Positions 18,976-27,172 of a DNA stretch of 29,365 nt are shown here, in pieces. Numbering within the stretch: the stretch's first letter is position 1; the number at the start of each line of letters is the position of its first letter. The position numbers and the translations under genes are program-made. This DNA comes from Chara braunii. Lineage: Eukaryota > Streptophyta > Charophyceae > Charales > Characeae. Below the pieces are notes generated by a model that was given only the letters and a program-made list of their open reading frames with translations, was not told the DNA's origin and did no database searches. The stretch lies in the NCBI GenBank assembly GCA_003427395.1, contig BFEA01000129.1, forward strand, positions 1,631,239-1,660,603. Direction: 5' to 3'.

Positions 18976-19156
18976 GCCGGACCTTGAGGAGCTTGTGGGG
19001 TTGGATAGAGTGAGGGAGGAAGTCCATCGGATCTTTGCTCTGTGCTGGGGAGAAGAAAGGAGGGCTAGGCTCGGGTCCTTAGCCAGGATTAAGCTACTGG
19101 AGACAGCCACAATCGCTATCCTCGACGAAGTCACGATAGACCTTCTCTCGCGGTGA
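18968..19156 (+). pseudogene. Accessory module M5, first piece, 62 aa
   Basis: ATG 18968 overlaps the end of M4. The frame encodes an acidic, helical peptide (LEELVGLDRVREEVHRIFAL) and ends in TATIAILDEVTIDLLSR. That ending lies where the regular ~0.7-kb spacing of the array predicts the part A strand (compare TIFFDEERWTEVW in M3), but the match is weak. It is probably a diverged or rearranged module start. The stop at 19154-19156 is followed five bases later by the next ATG. Confidence 0.4.
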
Positions 19157-19160
19157 GGGG

Positions 19161-19637
19161 ATGAGAGCCACATTCGTCTCCAATAGGATTCGTTGGGAGT
19201 TAGAGACCTACGAGGACGGAAGCGAGGTTAGGGTCGAAGGGGGTGCGGAACTTAACCCGGAATTGGAAGAGGACCGGGTAGTCCGCGCCGAGACGGAGTT
19301 TCTAGAGGAGGTCCGAAGGCTGGCTTTGTGGAAAAGAAGGAACTGGACCACGCTAGCTACCTTTTCGGTCCACATTAGAGACGCGAGTGGTGTGAGATTC
19401 TCAAGGACTTGGAAGGAGCCTTTGCTGGAAGTAGAAAGACAGTTCGAGGAGGACTCAAGGTATCTAGGAACGCCACTGACGTCCAGGACACACCTTGTGG
19501 AAACCGGATTTTGGGATAGAACGAGCGAATACGAGGAGGCTTTGCGCCAAATCCTAAGAGGGGACAGGGAGACAGGTCGAGCTAGGTGCGAAGACTCGTT
19601 GGTCGAAGTCGCTGAGCGGTTAGCGGGCGTGAGGTGA
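19161..19637 (+). CDS. Accessory module M5, main ORF, 158 aa
   Basis: ATG 19161 opens 158 codons. RNWTTLATFSVHIRDASGVR aligns with the part B signature of M3 (ARGLFSLHTRCVDAGVPPR) and M2 (FRALWILYTHYVDQGVPP). It is followed by a longer charged C-terminal part (VERQFEEDSRYLG, ETGFWDRTSEYEEALRQIL) than in the other modules. The usual part A strand pair is not obvious in the same frame. The end overlaps the start of M6. I place it in the family by position and by the part B match; function unknown. Confidence 0.5.
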   Translation: MRATFVSNRIRWELETYEDGSEVRVEGGAELNPELEEDRVVRAETEFLEEVRRLALWKRRNWTTLATFSVHIRDASGVRFSRTWKEPLLEVERQFEEDSRYLGTPLTSRTHLVETGFWDRTSEYEEALRQILRGDRETGRARCEDSLVEVAERLAGVR

Positions 19638-20521
19638 GAACTCCCATGAGTAGATACGAAAGAGGGGACCCTTACGGTACCATAGAGAGGATTTGGACGT
19701 GGGGAGGGAAATATGGAGTGACCCTCCTAAGAATTCAAGGAGAAGGAGAGGTGACTAGAGTTCTTCGAGATTTACGAACAGGAGACGTGGTCAGGTTCTC
19801 AGTGGCCTCCGAAGGGAACTACTGCACTAGAAAAGCGGAAATCTTTTTGTCCCCTGACGCCCAGCTGATCTTCGCAACTGAATTAGCTGAAGGGAAGGAT
19901 CCTCTAGGCATCCCCGAAAGAGCCCTAAAACGAGTGCAGAGATTGAGAAGAGTTGGCACCGGGGACCCCGTGATTGATTAGGTAGAATACCGAGGAAGGA
20001 CAGAAGTTCCAAGGGCAGCCCACGGAAGAACTTGGACCATCCCCACTTGGGCCTATCAACTACTTTATGCTGACGACGAGACCTTGCAGAGAGTCCGATT
20101 GAGGGGTCAAGTGATAGAAAAATTCCCTCTTGGTGAAGAAAGAGGCCACGAGTTATTCACCCAGTGCTGGGAATCGAGACAGGACACCGACTTCGAGTGG
20201 TGGGCACTCGTTGGGGAGTTCATCAAACCTCTATTCTCCGGACAGCCAGGTGATGTGGACAGGGATTTGATTAGAAGATGTGCGCAAGAGGGGGGTAGGG
20301 GCATCTCGGACCTAGAGATCGTGAATCTTGCGTTGGCCGCTAGTGAGGAGAAGAAACTGAGGGATTCTTGGTGGACGGTAACCAGTGAGGAGTCGGGGGG
20401 GGAAGGTGCGGACGAGGCTTCTAGTGAGGAGAAGGAGGGATCAGAGGAGGAGGGGAACTCGGGAGGAAACAGGGAGAATGAGCCGGGAAGTGACGCAGGC
20501 GATAGTGGAGGAAGCGACTAG
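19634..20521 (+). pseudogene. Accessory module M6 with acidic tail (in-frame TAG)
   Basis: The frame opens at GTG 19634 (ATG at 19646) and runs to 20521, with one TAG at 19979-19981. Part A: RTGDVVRFSVASEGN, then RKAEIFLSPDAQLIFATELA. After the stop the same frame gives TEVPRAAHGRTWTIPTWAYQ, aligning with EIPRFLSSEPVEVPSF of M4. Part B follows: GHELFTQCWESRQDTDFEWW and LVGEFIKPL. A further segment, RRCAQEGGRGISDLEIVNLA, matches the tail of M4. The protein ends with a tail of about 50 residues that is almost only Glu, Ser, Gly and Asp, unlike the other modules. Function unknown. Confidence 0.6.
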
Positions 20522-20602
20522 AAATTGCCAATAAGGGTGCATGGAGAGTGAAGTGGGGGCGGGTCTCCCAGTCCGCCGAAAACCACTGAAAGAAGGGGGA
20601 TA

Positions 20603-20956
20603 GTGAAGAGCCCCGAGTTGGGGGCCAGTCTAAGTAGAATAGTGGAGGAAATGACAGGGGGGGCGGAAGCGCTAGATAGGGCTGAAGGAGATCCTGAAAT
20701 CGCTCCGGGAGAAAGACAAGCCGCGGAGGGGCAAAGGTCCGACACGGAAGGGCGAGTGCACAGGGATGTGGGTCCGCGGGTGCCGATGAACGAAGGGGTG
20801 GCCGAAGCCGCGAGAGGCGTTCCGGTGGAGTCCCGATGGGCTGACCTAATGGATGCGGAAGCAAGGTTAGAGGGAGCCAGGAAATTTCTAGAGGTAGACA
20901 GGGGTATCGACCGCTTAGGGGGGAGGAAGAGGAGTGTCAGGTCAGGAGGGACTTGA
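20603..20956 (+). CDS. Arg/Glu-rich repeat ORF, piece 1
   Basis: A frame of 117 codons opens with GTG at 20603; the first ATG follows at 20651. It is rich in Glu, Arg, Gly and Ala and predicted by eye to be disordered. GERQAAEGQRSDTEGR and AARGVPVESRWADLMDAEAR reappear in modified form in the next ORF (GERQALVGPRTGTE, SSRGLPIESRWGYLPDARM). The stop TGA overlaps the beginning of the next frame (TTGA), a one-base step back. It could be the N-terminal part of one long protein with piece 2, or an N-terminal extension of Gag. Function unknown. Confidence 0.45.
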   Translation: MKSPELGASLSRIVEEMTGGAEALDRAEGDPEIAPGERQAAEGQRSDTEGRVHRDVGPRVPMNEGVAEAARGVPVESRWADLMDAEARLEGARKFLEVDRGIDRLGGRKRSVRSGGT

Positions 20957-21453
20957 GAGAGGAGAGGCCAGCAGAAGCCGGCGGCCGGTCACGGAGATGG
21001 GTCGAAAGGGTTCCAAAGGCCGTCACCGGTGAAAGACAGGCCTTAGTAGGACCAAGAACTGGCACCGAGATGCGAATCTCTGCGCGGGAAGGAGCGATCG
21101 AGAGCTCGCGGGGCCTTCCCATAGAATCTCGGTGGGGGTATTTACCGGACGCAAGAATGGGAGAAGTCCTGGAATTTCCAAGGGATAAGAGGGGGTATCG
21201 ACCACCCCGGAGAGAAGAGGAAGGGGTACCAAGTAGAAGGGGCCTTAAAGACGAAAGGTCGGTGGAGGCTGGTAGTAGGCCACGTAGATGGACCGTGAGA
21301 GAAGCAAATGCTGCATGGGCGCCCGGTGAGATAACGGGCAGGAGCCAAGGGGTGGAAGCCTGGAGAAGCTTTAGAGGGCAGGACCACGCTCGGTGGGAAG
21401 CGGACTGGCCGGATGAGCGAGGCCGCTACGCGGAAGACCTTGAGGCCAGATAG
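20953..21453 (+). CDS. Arg/Glu-rich repeat ORF, piece 2
   Basis: The frame continues one base back from piece 1 and is open for 166 codons; ATG occurs only at internal codons. It has two internal repeats: EAGGRSRRWVERVPKA with EAGSRPRRWTVREANA, and SSRGLPIESRWGYLPDARM, which matches piece 1. High Arg, Glu, Gly and Trp and a lack of hydrophobic core suggest a disordered, possibly nucleic-acid-binding region. It ends at a TAG at 21451-21453, where the Gag frame, again one base back, is already open upstream of its ATG. The layout suggests that pieces 1, 2 and Gag were once fused, or are read through frame changes. Confidence 0.45.
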   Translation: MREERPAEAGGRSRRWVERVPKAVTGERQALVGPRTGTEMRISAREGAIESSRGLPIESRWGYLPDARMGEVLEFPRDKRGYRPPRREEEGVPSRRGLKDERSVEAGSRPRRWTVREANAAWAPGEITGRSQGVEAWRSFRGQDHARWEADWPDERGRYAEDLEAR

Positions 21454-21506
21454 AGGAGCCCGATCCCTCGTGGTACAAGCCATATGATCTGACAATTGAT
21501 GGGCCA

Positions 21507-23216
21507 ATGGAAGGTCCCTATTTTCGCCGATACTACGACCGACGGGTGTCGTATTACAACGTCAACCTGGGTCTGGAGGCGCTTTTCTTCGATGGACGAG
21601 ATGTAACAGGGTTCGTGGAGAAGTGGGAGAGTTATGCTTACCGTAAAAGATTCTCCGAAAGAGAATGGATCGACTATTTTATCCGGCACTCGGACCCCGA
21701 GTTAGACACTGCGATCCGGGCTATCTACCCCTCAGACGGCAGGTGGAGCATCTTCAGGGCGAACCTATTGCAGACTTTCGCCTGTGACGACCTGATCCCA
21801 ACCGTGGAAGGCTTGAGACGAATTATGAGGGGGGATCGAGAGAGCTTGGTAGCCTTCACTCGAAGATTCAAACGCCTGTCCCAGACCCTAGTGGACAGGG
21901 GAATGCTGTGTGAAGTAGATAGGTGCGTGATGTTCATGCTGCACCTACCAGAGGAGAAGAGGAAAGAGGTCCTTGAAAAGGCCCCAAGGGATTCCGCAAA
22001 TTTCGAGAAAGTCGTGGAGGTGGTTTTCACAGGGGAAGGAGTAGATGTGAGGGAGTATATGAAAGAGCCCTTGGACATGGCACTCGGCAACATGCGAGGC
22101 ACGCGAAACGATGGTCCAAGGGGGAGCGATAGACCGCCCCCGGGTCCACCTGTTCCTCGGTGGGGAGAACGACCGACCGGATGGAGGATCAAATCTAATA
22201 GCCAAGCAGGTTGGAGGAACGACCGGGAGATATGGGGAAATCGTAGTTCCGATTGGGGGAGTTCCCATTGGAAGGATGCTAAGGATGGAAGGTGGGGAGA
22301 TGCCCCTCAAGCAAGGGCCCTTGGGCCGCGACTGGAGGTTAGGGCGCCACCACCACCGGCACCACCACCATCGGCTCCGCCGACGCCTATAGCGGCGGCC
22401 GCGCAAGGGGGACCACGCCCCAGCAATCCCCAAGCTCGAAGTGGGTGTGTATACTGCAATGAAGAACGTCACGTCAAGACGGACTGCCCTTATCTCACAG
22501 AGGCTTTAAGATTGGGAGTGGTCAAGCTGAATGAGAACAAGTGGGTTGTGTGGGGAGATAGCGGAGAGGCGGTCTCCTTTTACCCATCGATGAAGGTGAA
22601 CGTGGACAAAAGGGTGACCCTCCAGGAGGCTAGGCTGGGGAAGAAACCGGAGATCGGAAGCTCCTCCAACACAGCTCATATCCAGATGATGGAGTCACCA
22701 GGAGGGGTGTCCATTAGGGAACCCCAGGTGTCAAGCATTAAGTTCATAGAAACCCAGCCCGAGGAAGAGAGGCCCTGTCTAAGGGTGAGGATGCAGGTCG
22801 GGACCGAGACATCCGAGAACCAAGCAACCGTGACGGAAAGAACGGAAGTGAAAAGCGGCGACAACGACCAGCCAATGACCGATGCGAAAACGGTGGAGGA
22901 AAAGGAGGAGCCCACGTCGCCAAAATCGCCTAAGAAAAGGGGGCCCAAAAAGTTCGAAATGAAGTGCACTCTGGATGAGATAGACACGGTAGCACCTCTT
23001 AGGAGGACTCTGATGCAACCCATGCATTGCACTCTTTTAGAATATCTAGCCGCGAGCAAAAGTGCCAGGGAGGAACTCCTAAGCATCACTAGGATGGTTA
23101 GAGTCCCGATCGTTGGGGGACCCACGGTACCGGTGGAAGGGCCTCCCGCATTACTCTGGAGGAACTACCTGCCAACTTCTTCTTGGGAGAAGAGGCCAAG
23201 AAATTCTATGTCTTAG
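21507..23216 (+). CDS. gag: Gag polyprotein, 569 aa
   Basis: This is the structural protein that forms the cytoplasmic particle. The ATG at 21507 is preceded by an in-frame open stretch (about 21450 on: DPSWYKPYDLTIDG), so the true N-terminus may be longer. Residues about 20-190 form a helical capsid-like region (FVEKWESYAYRKRFSEREW, FTRRFKRLSQTLVDRGML, VMFMLHLPEEKRKEVLE). Residues about 205-310 are Pro/Gly/Trp/Arg-rich. A single CCHC zinc knuckle, CVYCNEERHVKTDC, is at 314-327 with spacing C-x2-C-x4-H-x4-C, lacking the usual Gly before His. A charged Lys/Glu/Thr-rich linker follows. The frame ends at 23216, overlapping the protease, which lies one base back. Confidence 0.85.
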   Translation: MEGPYFRRYYDRRVSYYNVNLGLEALFFDGRDVTGFVEKWESYAYRKRFSEREWIDYFIRHSDPELDTAIRAIYPSDGRWSIFRANLLQTFACDDLIPTVEGLRRIMRGDRESLVAFTRRFKRLSQTLVDRGMLCEVDRCVMFMLHLPEEKRKEVLEKAPRDSANFEKVVEVVFTGEGVDVREYMKEPLDMALGNMRGTRNDGPRGSDRPPPGPPVPRWGERPTGWRIKSNSQAGWRNDREIWGNRSSDWGSSHWKDAKDGRWGDAPQARALGPRLEVRAPPPPAPPPSAPPTPIAAAAQGGPRPSNPQARSGCVYCNEERHVKTDCPYLTEALRLGVVKLNENKWVVWGDSGEAVSFYPSMKVNVDKRVTLQEARLGKKPEIGSSSNTAHIQMMESPGGVSIREPQVSSIKFIETQPEEERPCLRVRMQVGTETSENQATVTERTEVKSGDNDQPMTDAKTVEEKEEPTSPKSPKKRGPKKFEMKCTLDEIDTVAPLRRTLMQPMHCTLLEYLAASKSAREELLSITRMVRVPIVGGPTVPVEGPPALLWRNYLPTSSWEKRPRNSMS

Positions 23217-23833
23217 GTAGCGGCCAGCTCCAGGCAGTGGTAAGCGGGAAAAAGATGAGGGCTCTAGTAGACAACGGGTCCGAGTCTACGGTTTGTAGGG
23301 ATTCCATCGCACGGGAACTAGGTTTGGAGATAGATCGAGGGGTGACAATGTCGATGGTGGTGGCCGACAACAAGCTGCAACCGGTGGAAGGGGTGTGTCA
23401 TAACCCCGTGATTGAGGTAGCTGGGGTAAAGGCCACAGTTCCGATCTTTTCGGTAAAAGAATGCTCCTCCGAATTGATCCTCGGGAGAACCTGGCTGAGC
23501 ACGGTACACACAACCACAGTTGATTTGCCAAATGGAAGTCAAACCCTCTCGATCCAAAGCCCTGATGGGATCCGAGTGGTCCTAAAGACTGTAGACGCTC
23601 AAGATGAACGTAACCGGACCAGCCTTACTAGACGCAAGGGGACCAAGTCGAGGGTGTGTCGAGTCCGTTTAGAGGAAGTGCCCTCGACGAATAGAGGACC
23701 CAAGGGGGACCAATTGGAGGTCGAGGACGTGGGGGATAGGATTGTAATTAACGATATGGGGTACGAGAAGGAGGACGAGGAGGAGGAATTCAGTGGGTGC
23801 GTGAGTATGTCTTTTTTGGAGGGATCCCCCTAG
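23150..23833 (+). CDS. Retroviral-type aspartic protease
   Basis: The protease that cuts Gag and Pol. The frame can be read from about 23150 (LEELPANFFLGEEAKKF) and is one base back from Gag, overlapping it until 23216. The active site ALVDNGSESTV has Asp at 23270-23272; DNG replaces the common D-S/T-G, which is seen in some gypsy lineages. The flap-side motif ELILGRTWLS is present, as expected for a pepsin/retropepsin fold. The C-terminal part is an acidic linker (EKEDEEEEFSG). The ending stop is at 23831-23833, after a T6G slippery sequence. Whether the Gag-to-protease step is a programmed shift or a one-base deletion is unclear; I saw no canonical slippery site in that overlap. Confidence 0.85.
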   Translation: MTLEELPANFFLGEEAKKFYVLGSGQLQAVVSGKKMRALVDNGSESTVCRDSIARELGLEIDRGVTMSMVVADNKLQPVEGVCHNPVIEVAGVKATVPIFSVKECSSELILGRTWLSTVHTTTVDLPNGSQTLSIQSPDGIRVVLKTVDAQDERNRTSLTRRKGTKSRVCRVRLEEVPSTNRGPKGDQLEVEDVGDRIVINDMGYEKEDEEEEFSGCVSMSFLEGSP

Positions 23834-25080
23834 CCGGCGGAGTTAAGAAGCACAAAACCGTGGCGGAGAAAGTAAAACCCGCCGCAGTCAGCCGGGATAG
23901 AACGGGGGAAGCTACAATATCGGAAGAGGAGATAGCCGATATCATTCGGGAGAGGAAAGAGACGGAGGGGCAAAGGACAACGGCCGATAGACTGGCCAAA
24001 ATGGATATAGGGGATGAAAATCTCACGGAGGAAGAAAAAGGGTTCATAGCGGTGACCTTAAGGGGTTGCGATAAGGCCATTGCCTTTGACGACTCGGAGA
24101 GAGGGAGAATCGACCCAAGGTATGCTAAGCCTGCCCGTATCCACACGGTCCCGCACGTCCCTTGGAAGGATAGGCCTCAATGGAAGTACGCTCAAAAGGA
24201 GAAAGAAGAGATAGTGGCCTTCATCAAGGAAAAGATCAGGACATTCGTCGCGGAACCTTGCGAGAGTGCCTACTCCAATAAGTGGTTCTTTCTAAGGAAG
24301 GGAGGTAGCAACAAACTAAGATGGATCCAGAACCTCCAGAGGACCAATGCAGTCATCGTAAGAGACGTGGGCTCTATACCTAAGGCCGACTTGCTAGCGG
24401 AAGGATCGGCGGGTCGCTCAATATACTCTATTTGCGATCTCTTCTCAGGGTACGATGAGATTCGCTTAGATTACCGGGACAGGCACATGACCGCCATGCA
24501 TACGCCTTTAGGGCTGATGCAAATGATGGTAGTACCGATGGGTTGGACGAATGGGGTAGCTGTGTTCCAAAGAGCCATGATAGCGGTCCTCAAGGAGTTG
24601 ATACCAGAGAAGGTGGAGGTCTTCCTGGATGACTTCCCGATAAAAGGGCCGGTCGAGCGGGATGAGACGGAGGTCTTCCCGGGGGTTAGAAAATTTGTGG
24701 CTGACCACATGGGAGATGTCAGAAACGTCCTTGAGAAACTAGACGATGCCAACCTCACGGTAAGTGGGACTAAGAGTCGTTGGGGCGTATCCTCCATCAA
24801 GATATTAGGGTTTATTTGCGATAAGGAGGGGCGGAGGCCCGATCCCGAGAAATTGGTAAAGTTAATGACCTGGCCTTCGCCGCTCAAATCCATAACGGAG
24901 GTCCGACAGTTTCCAGGGGTTGTGGGTTACTGGAGAATCTTCATAAAAGCCTATGGAGAGAAAGCGGAGCCCCTGAGAAGACTCCTCACGAAATCGGAAG
25001 GATGGGTTTGGGGAGAAGAACAAACCGATGCCATGGAAGCCTTGAAGGGGGAGTTCCGCGAAGGTGGAGAGGTCCAGGAG
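23797..25080 (+). CDS. pol: Reverse transcriptase (pol)
   Basis: Copies the element's RNA into DNA in the particle. After an acidic N-terminal linker, the conserved blocks appear in order. NKWFFLRKGG and KLRWIQNLQRTNAVI come first. Motif A is SICDLFSGYDEIRL, with Asp at codon 24436. Next is HTPLGLMQMMVVPMGWTNGV. The catalytic pair is in VFLDDFPIKGP (Asp-Asp at 24628-24633), where FLDD replaces the common YxDD. The thumb and connection follow: ILGFICDKEGRRPDPEKL, and FPGVVGYWRIFIKAYGEKAE where Leu is usual for Pro. The frame formally runs to 25119, but similarity passes to another frame near 25075, probably because of a one-base deletion. The start is by frame entry from the protease, not by its own ATG. 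Confidence 0.9.
23812..23818 (+). promoter_or_regulatory. Possible -1 ribosomal frameshift site, T TTT TTG
   Basis: In the protease frame the codons are TCT-TTT-TTG, so TTTTTTG has the X-XXY-YYZ phase of retroviral -1 shift sites. The protease stop comes 13 bases later. A -1 shift enters exactly the reverse transcriptase frame, which is already open. I could not identify a convincing stimulatory stem downstream. A one-base loss from the T-run would look the same. Confidence 0.4.
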
Positions 25081-25795
25081 TCCCCTTTTTCGAAGACGAA
25101 GAGAAACGCCCGTTCATAGTATCCATGGACGCTGGACCTCACTCAGTGGGAGGCCTCCTGTCGCAAAAGGATGGGGAAGGGAAAGAGAGACCGTTGCGAT
25201 TCGAGAGCCGGACCTTGAATCCCGTAGAGAGAAATTATAGCCAATTCAAGAAGGAAGTGTTGGGGGTACTGCATTGCCTAAAAGCCTTCCGTTACTACCT
25301 GTACGGATGGCGATTTCTCCTAAGGGTGGACCCGACAGCAGTGGCCGCAGTCCTCCAAAAGGATTTCTCACTGACAGATCCGACCATCGCACGCTGGATG
25401 ATCCATATCAGGCTTTACGACTATAGGGTCGAAAGGATCTCGGGGACCAAGAACCAGGTCGCCGATGGATTGTCCCGGCTTCCCATTCGAGAGGAGGACC
25501 TGCCTAGGCTTAAGAACGAAGATGAGACAATGGCCAAAGAGGCGATAATGAAAGTCGTTGCTAATAGGGCGCAAATAGCGGGGAGCAGCCGGGGGGAAGA
25601 AGGGGGCCCAAGGACTTTTCTCGCGAATCTCTATGACGGGAAGTACCGAGACATAGGACTCTACTTGGCCGGTAGGGAGACAGGGACCGAGAGAATGCGG
25701 CAAGAGGCACTGGGGTATTGCTTGCGAGAAGAGACCTACCAAGTTCGCGATACCCATGAGGGTGCTGTGCGATCTGAAGGAAAGAAGGGCGGTTG
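25075..25795 (+). pseudogene. RNase H domain and linker, frameshifted
   Basis: Ribonuclease H that removes the RNA of the hybrid. In the frame one base back from the reverse transcriptase: VPFFEDEEKRPFIVSMDAGP (first catalytic Asp in MDAGP), VGGLLSQKDGEGKERPLRFE, then SRTLNPVERNYSQFKKEVLG, LYGWRFLLRVD and TKNQVADGLSRLP, the standard Ty3/gypsy series. About 80 residues of linker follow. The frame then changes twice before the integrase: near 25740 to a frame reading AIPMRVLCDLKERRAV, and near 25790 to the integrase frame. This means single-base gains or losses in this copy, so Pol cannot be made in one piece. Confidence 0.85.
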
Positions 25796-26417
25796 GTCGT
25801 TGGGGGTCATAGGGGGGTGAAGGGCACGTTCGATAAGGTCCGTAGACTTTATTGGTGGGACGGGCAATACACGGAGGTAGAAAAGTATTGTTCCACATGT
25901 GAGGCTTGCCAGAAGAGAGCAACAGTTCGATATAAAGAACCCTTAGTTCCTTCACTCCCCACGGTTCCAGGCGAGAAGGTCCATATAGACTTAGTGACCA
26001 TGCCAAAAGGGGTCGGCGGTCTTCGGTTCATAATCAACGCCAGGGATGACCTCAGCGGGTTCGTAGAAGCAAAGGCCATTAAGAAAAAGACGGCGGAGGA
26101 GGTGAGCGAGTTTCTCCTTGAATATATCGCGCGGTACAGATGCGTCGGGAGGATAGTAATGGATAGGGGTGCAGAGTTCTTGAGCCAGAAGGTAAAAGGG
26201 TTATCGGAAAAGGCGGGAATAGGGGCAGCCTATACGACCGCTTATCACCCCCAAAGCAATGCACCGGTAGAGAGGGGGCACCAGACTCTTGTGGACGCTC
26301 TAGCGAAATGGTGCAAAGGCCGCCCAAAACAGTGGTCGAGGTATTTGCGGTACGCTGTTTGGGTCGATAATATCACGGTCAAGTCCAGTACCGGGGACCC
26401 TCCTTACACCTTTGGTT
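25793..26417 (+). CDS. Integrase: zinc-binding and DDE core
   Basis: Inserts the DNA copy into the genome. GGHRGVKGTFDKVRRLYWW and YCSTCEACQKR form the zinc-binding end; its first His would lie across the frame break. The core has Asp in KVHIDLVTMP (codon 25988), Asp in RIVMDRGAEF (26162) and Glu in APVERGHQTLV (26270), with exactly 35 residues between the second Asp and the Glu as expected. TTAYHPQSNAPVERG is the typical Ty3/gypsy context. The catalytic triad is intact. The reading frame shifts near 26417, where YTFG should lead into FGRHCPLPIEF, consistent with a one-base deletion in a T-run. Confidence 0.9.
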
Positions 26418-26964
26418 CGGTAGGCATTGTCCCCTACCCATCGAATTCCACATTGACACTTGGACGAGTGTCTCATTGAAAACTAACATGTCTAGGGGTG
26501 AATTGTTGGAGGCGCGGATACAGCAAATAGCCGAGAACTTGGATGTCGGGGTAGCCACGGCCAGTGAGAATATCGAGAGAGAGAGGATGAAAGGGAAAGA
26601 TAGGTGGGACAAAAATCTGCGGGTCCGGAAGGCGCCGATAGGGATTGACGATCTAGTGTTGATGTACGATTCGTCACTGGAAAAGACTTGGAGCCGAAAG
26701 TTGGCGAACCGATGGATGGGGTCGTATAAGGTCCTAAAGAGATTGGACGGGGGAGCTTATATGCTCGAGGAGTTAGATGGGAGTAGGCTAAGGGACCCTA
26801 TCGAGGGGGCACGTCTCAAAATCTTCCGATCGAGAGGGACCCTTGGGGAGGAGCCAAAACGAGAAGGGAAGGAAGTGCTCGAAGCAGAATTAACCATCAC
26901 TCATGAAAAGGGGGAGACCTCCAGACAATGGGGCCTCGTCTCGCCCAACCAGGAAGGGGTATAA
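26418..26964 (+). CDS. Integrase C-terminal domain
   Basis: The frame continues the integrase from FGRHCPLPIEFHIDTWTSVS through the linker helix (LLEARIQQIAENLDVG). It reaches the SH3-like C-terminal domain: RKAPIGIDDLVLMYDSS, TWSRKLANRWMGSYKVLKRL, GGAYMLEELDGS and RDPIEGARLKIFRSR. There is no chromodomain after it, unlike the minus-strand chromovirus in the same window. The last 60 bases overlap the basic ORF in another frame. Confidence 0.8.
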
Positions 26965-27172
26965 GGTTTGGAAGCCTTCGCTACCAAAGACCCCTAGGAA
27001 GAAGAAAAGGCCTAGAGAAGAAGAAGGTGACGCCAACCGGTTAGGGAAGCGCAGGCTAAGAGAAAGGAGGAGTGCCTCAAGGAAAGCCTTGAAAATCAAA
27101 TGGGAGAGAGAAGAAAGGAAACGGAAGAGGGAGAGTCACGAGAAGAGGAAGAGGAGACGGAAACGGTCGTAG
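26903..27172 (+). CDS. Lys/Arg-rich small ORF after integrase, 89 aa
   Basis: ATG 26903 (MKRGRPPDNG) opens 89 codons overlapping the integrase end in another frame. More than 40% is Lys or Arg: TPRKKKRPREE, KRRLRERRSASR, then a basic/acidic helix ending KRKRRRKRS. It could be a frameshifted basic C-terminal extension of the integrase acting as a nuclear localisation or DNA-binding tail, or a separate small protein. The strongly purine-rich strand produces Lys, Arg, Glu and Gly codons by default, so composition alone is weak evidence. Confidence 0.4.
   Translation: MKRGRPPDNGASSRPTRKGYKVWKPSLPKTPRKKKRPREEEGDANRLGKRRLRERRSASRKALKIKWEREERKRKRESHEKRKRRRKRS

Noticed and set aside
16103-20521. Reassigned TAG codon to explain in-frame stops
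   Set aside because: TAG and TGA both occur as interruptions, and the other genes of the element end in ordinary stops; decay is simpler.
25368-26006. Minus-strand ORF of 212 aa opposite RNase H/integrase
   Set aside because: It is opposite to well-identified integrase and RNase H coding, and is a shadow of the purine-rich strand.
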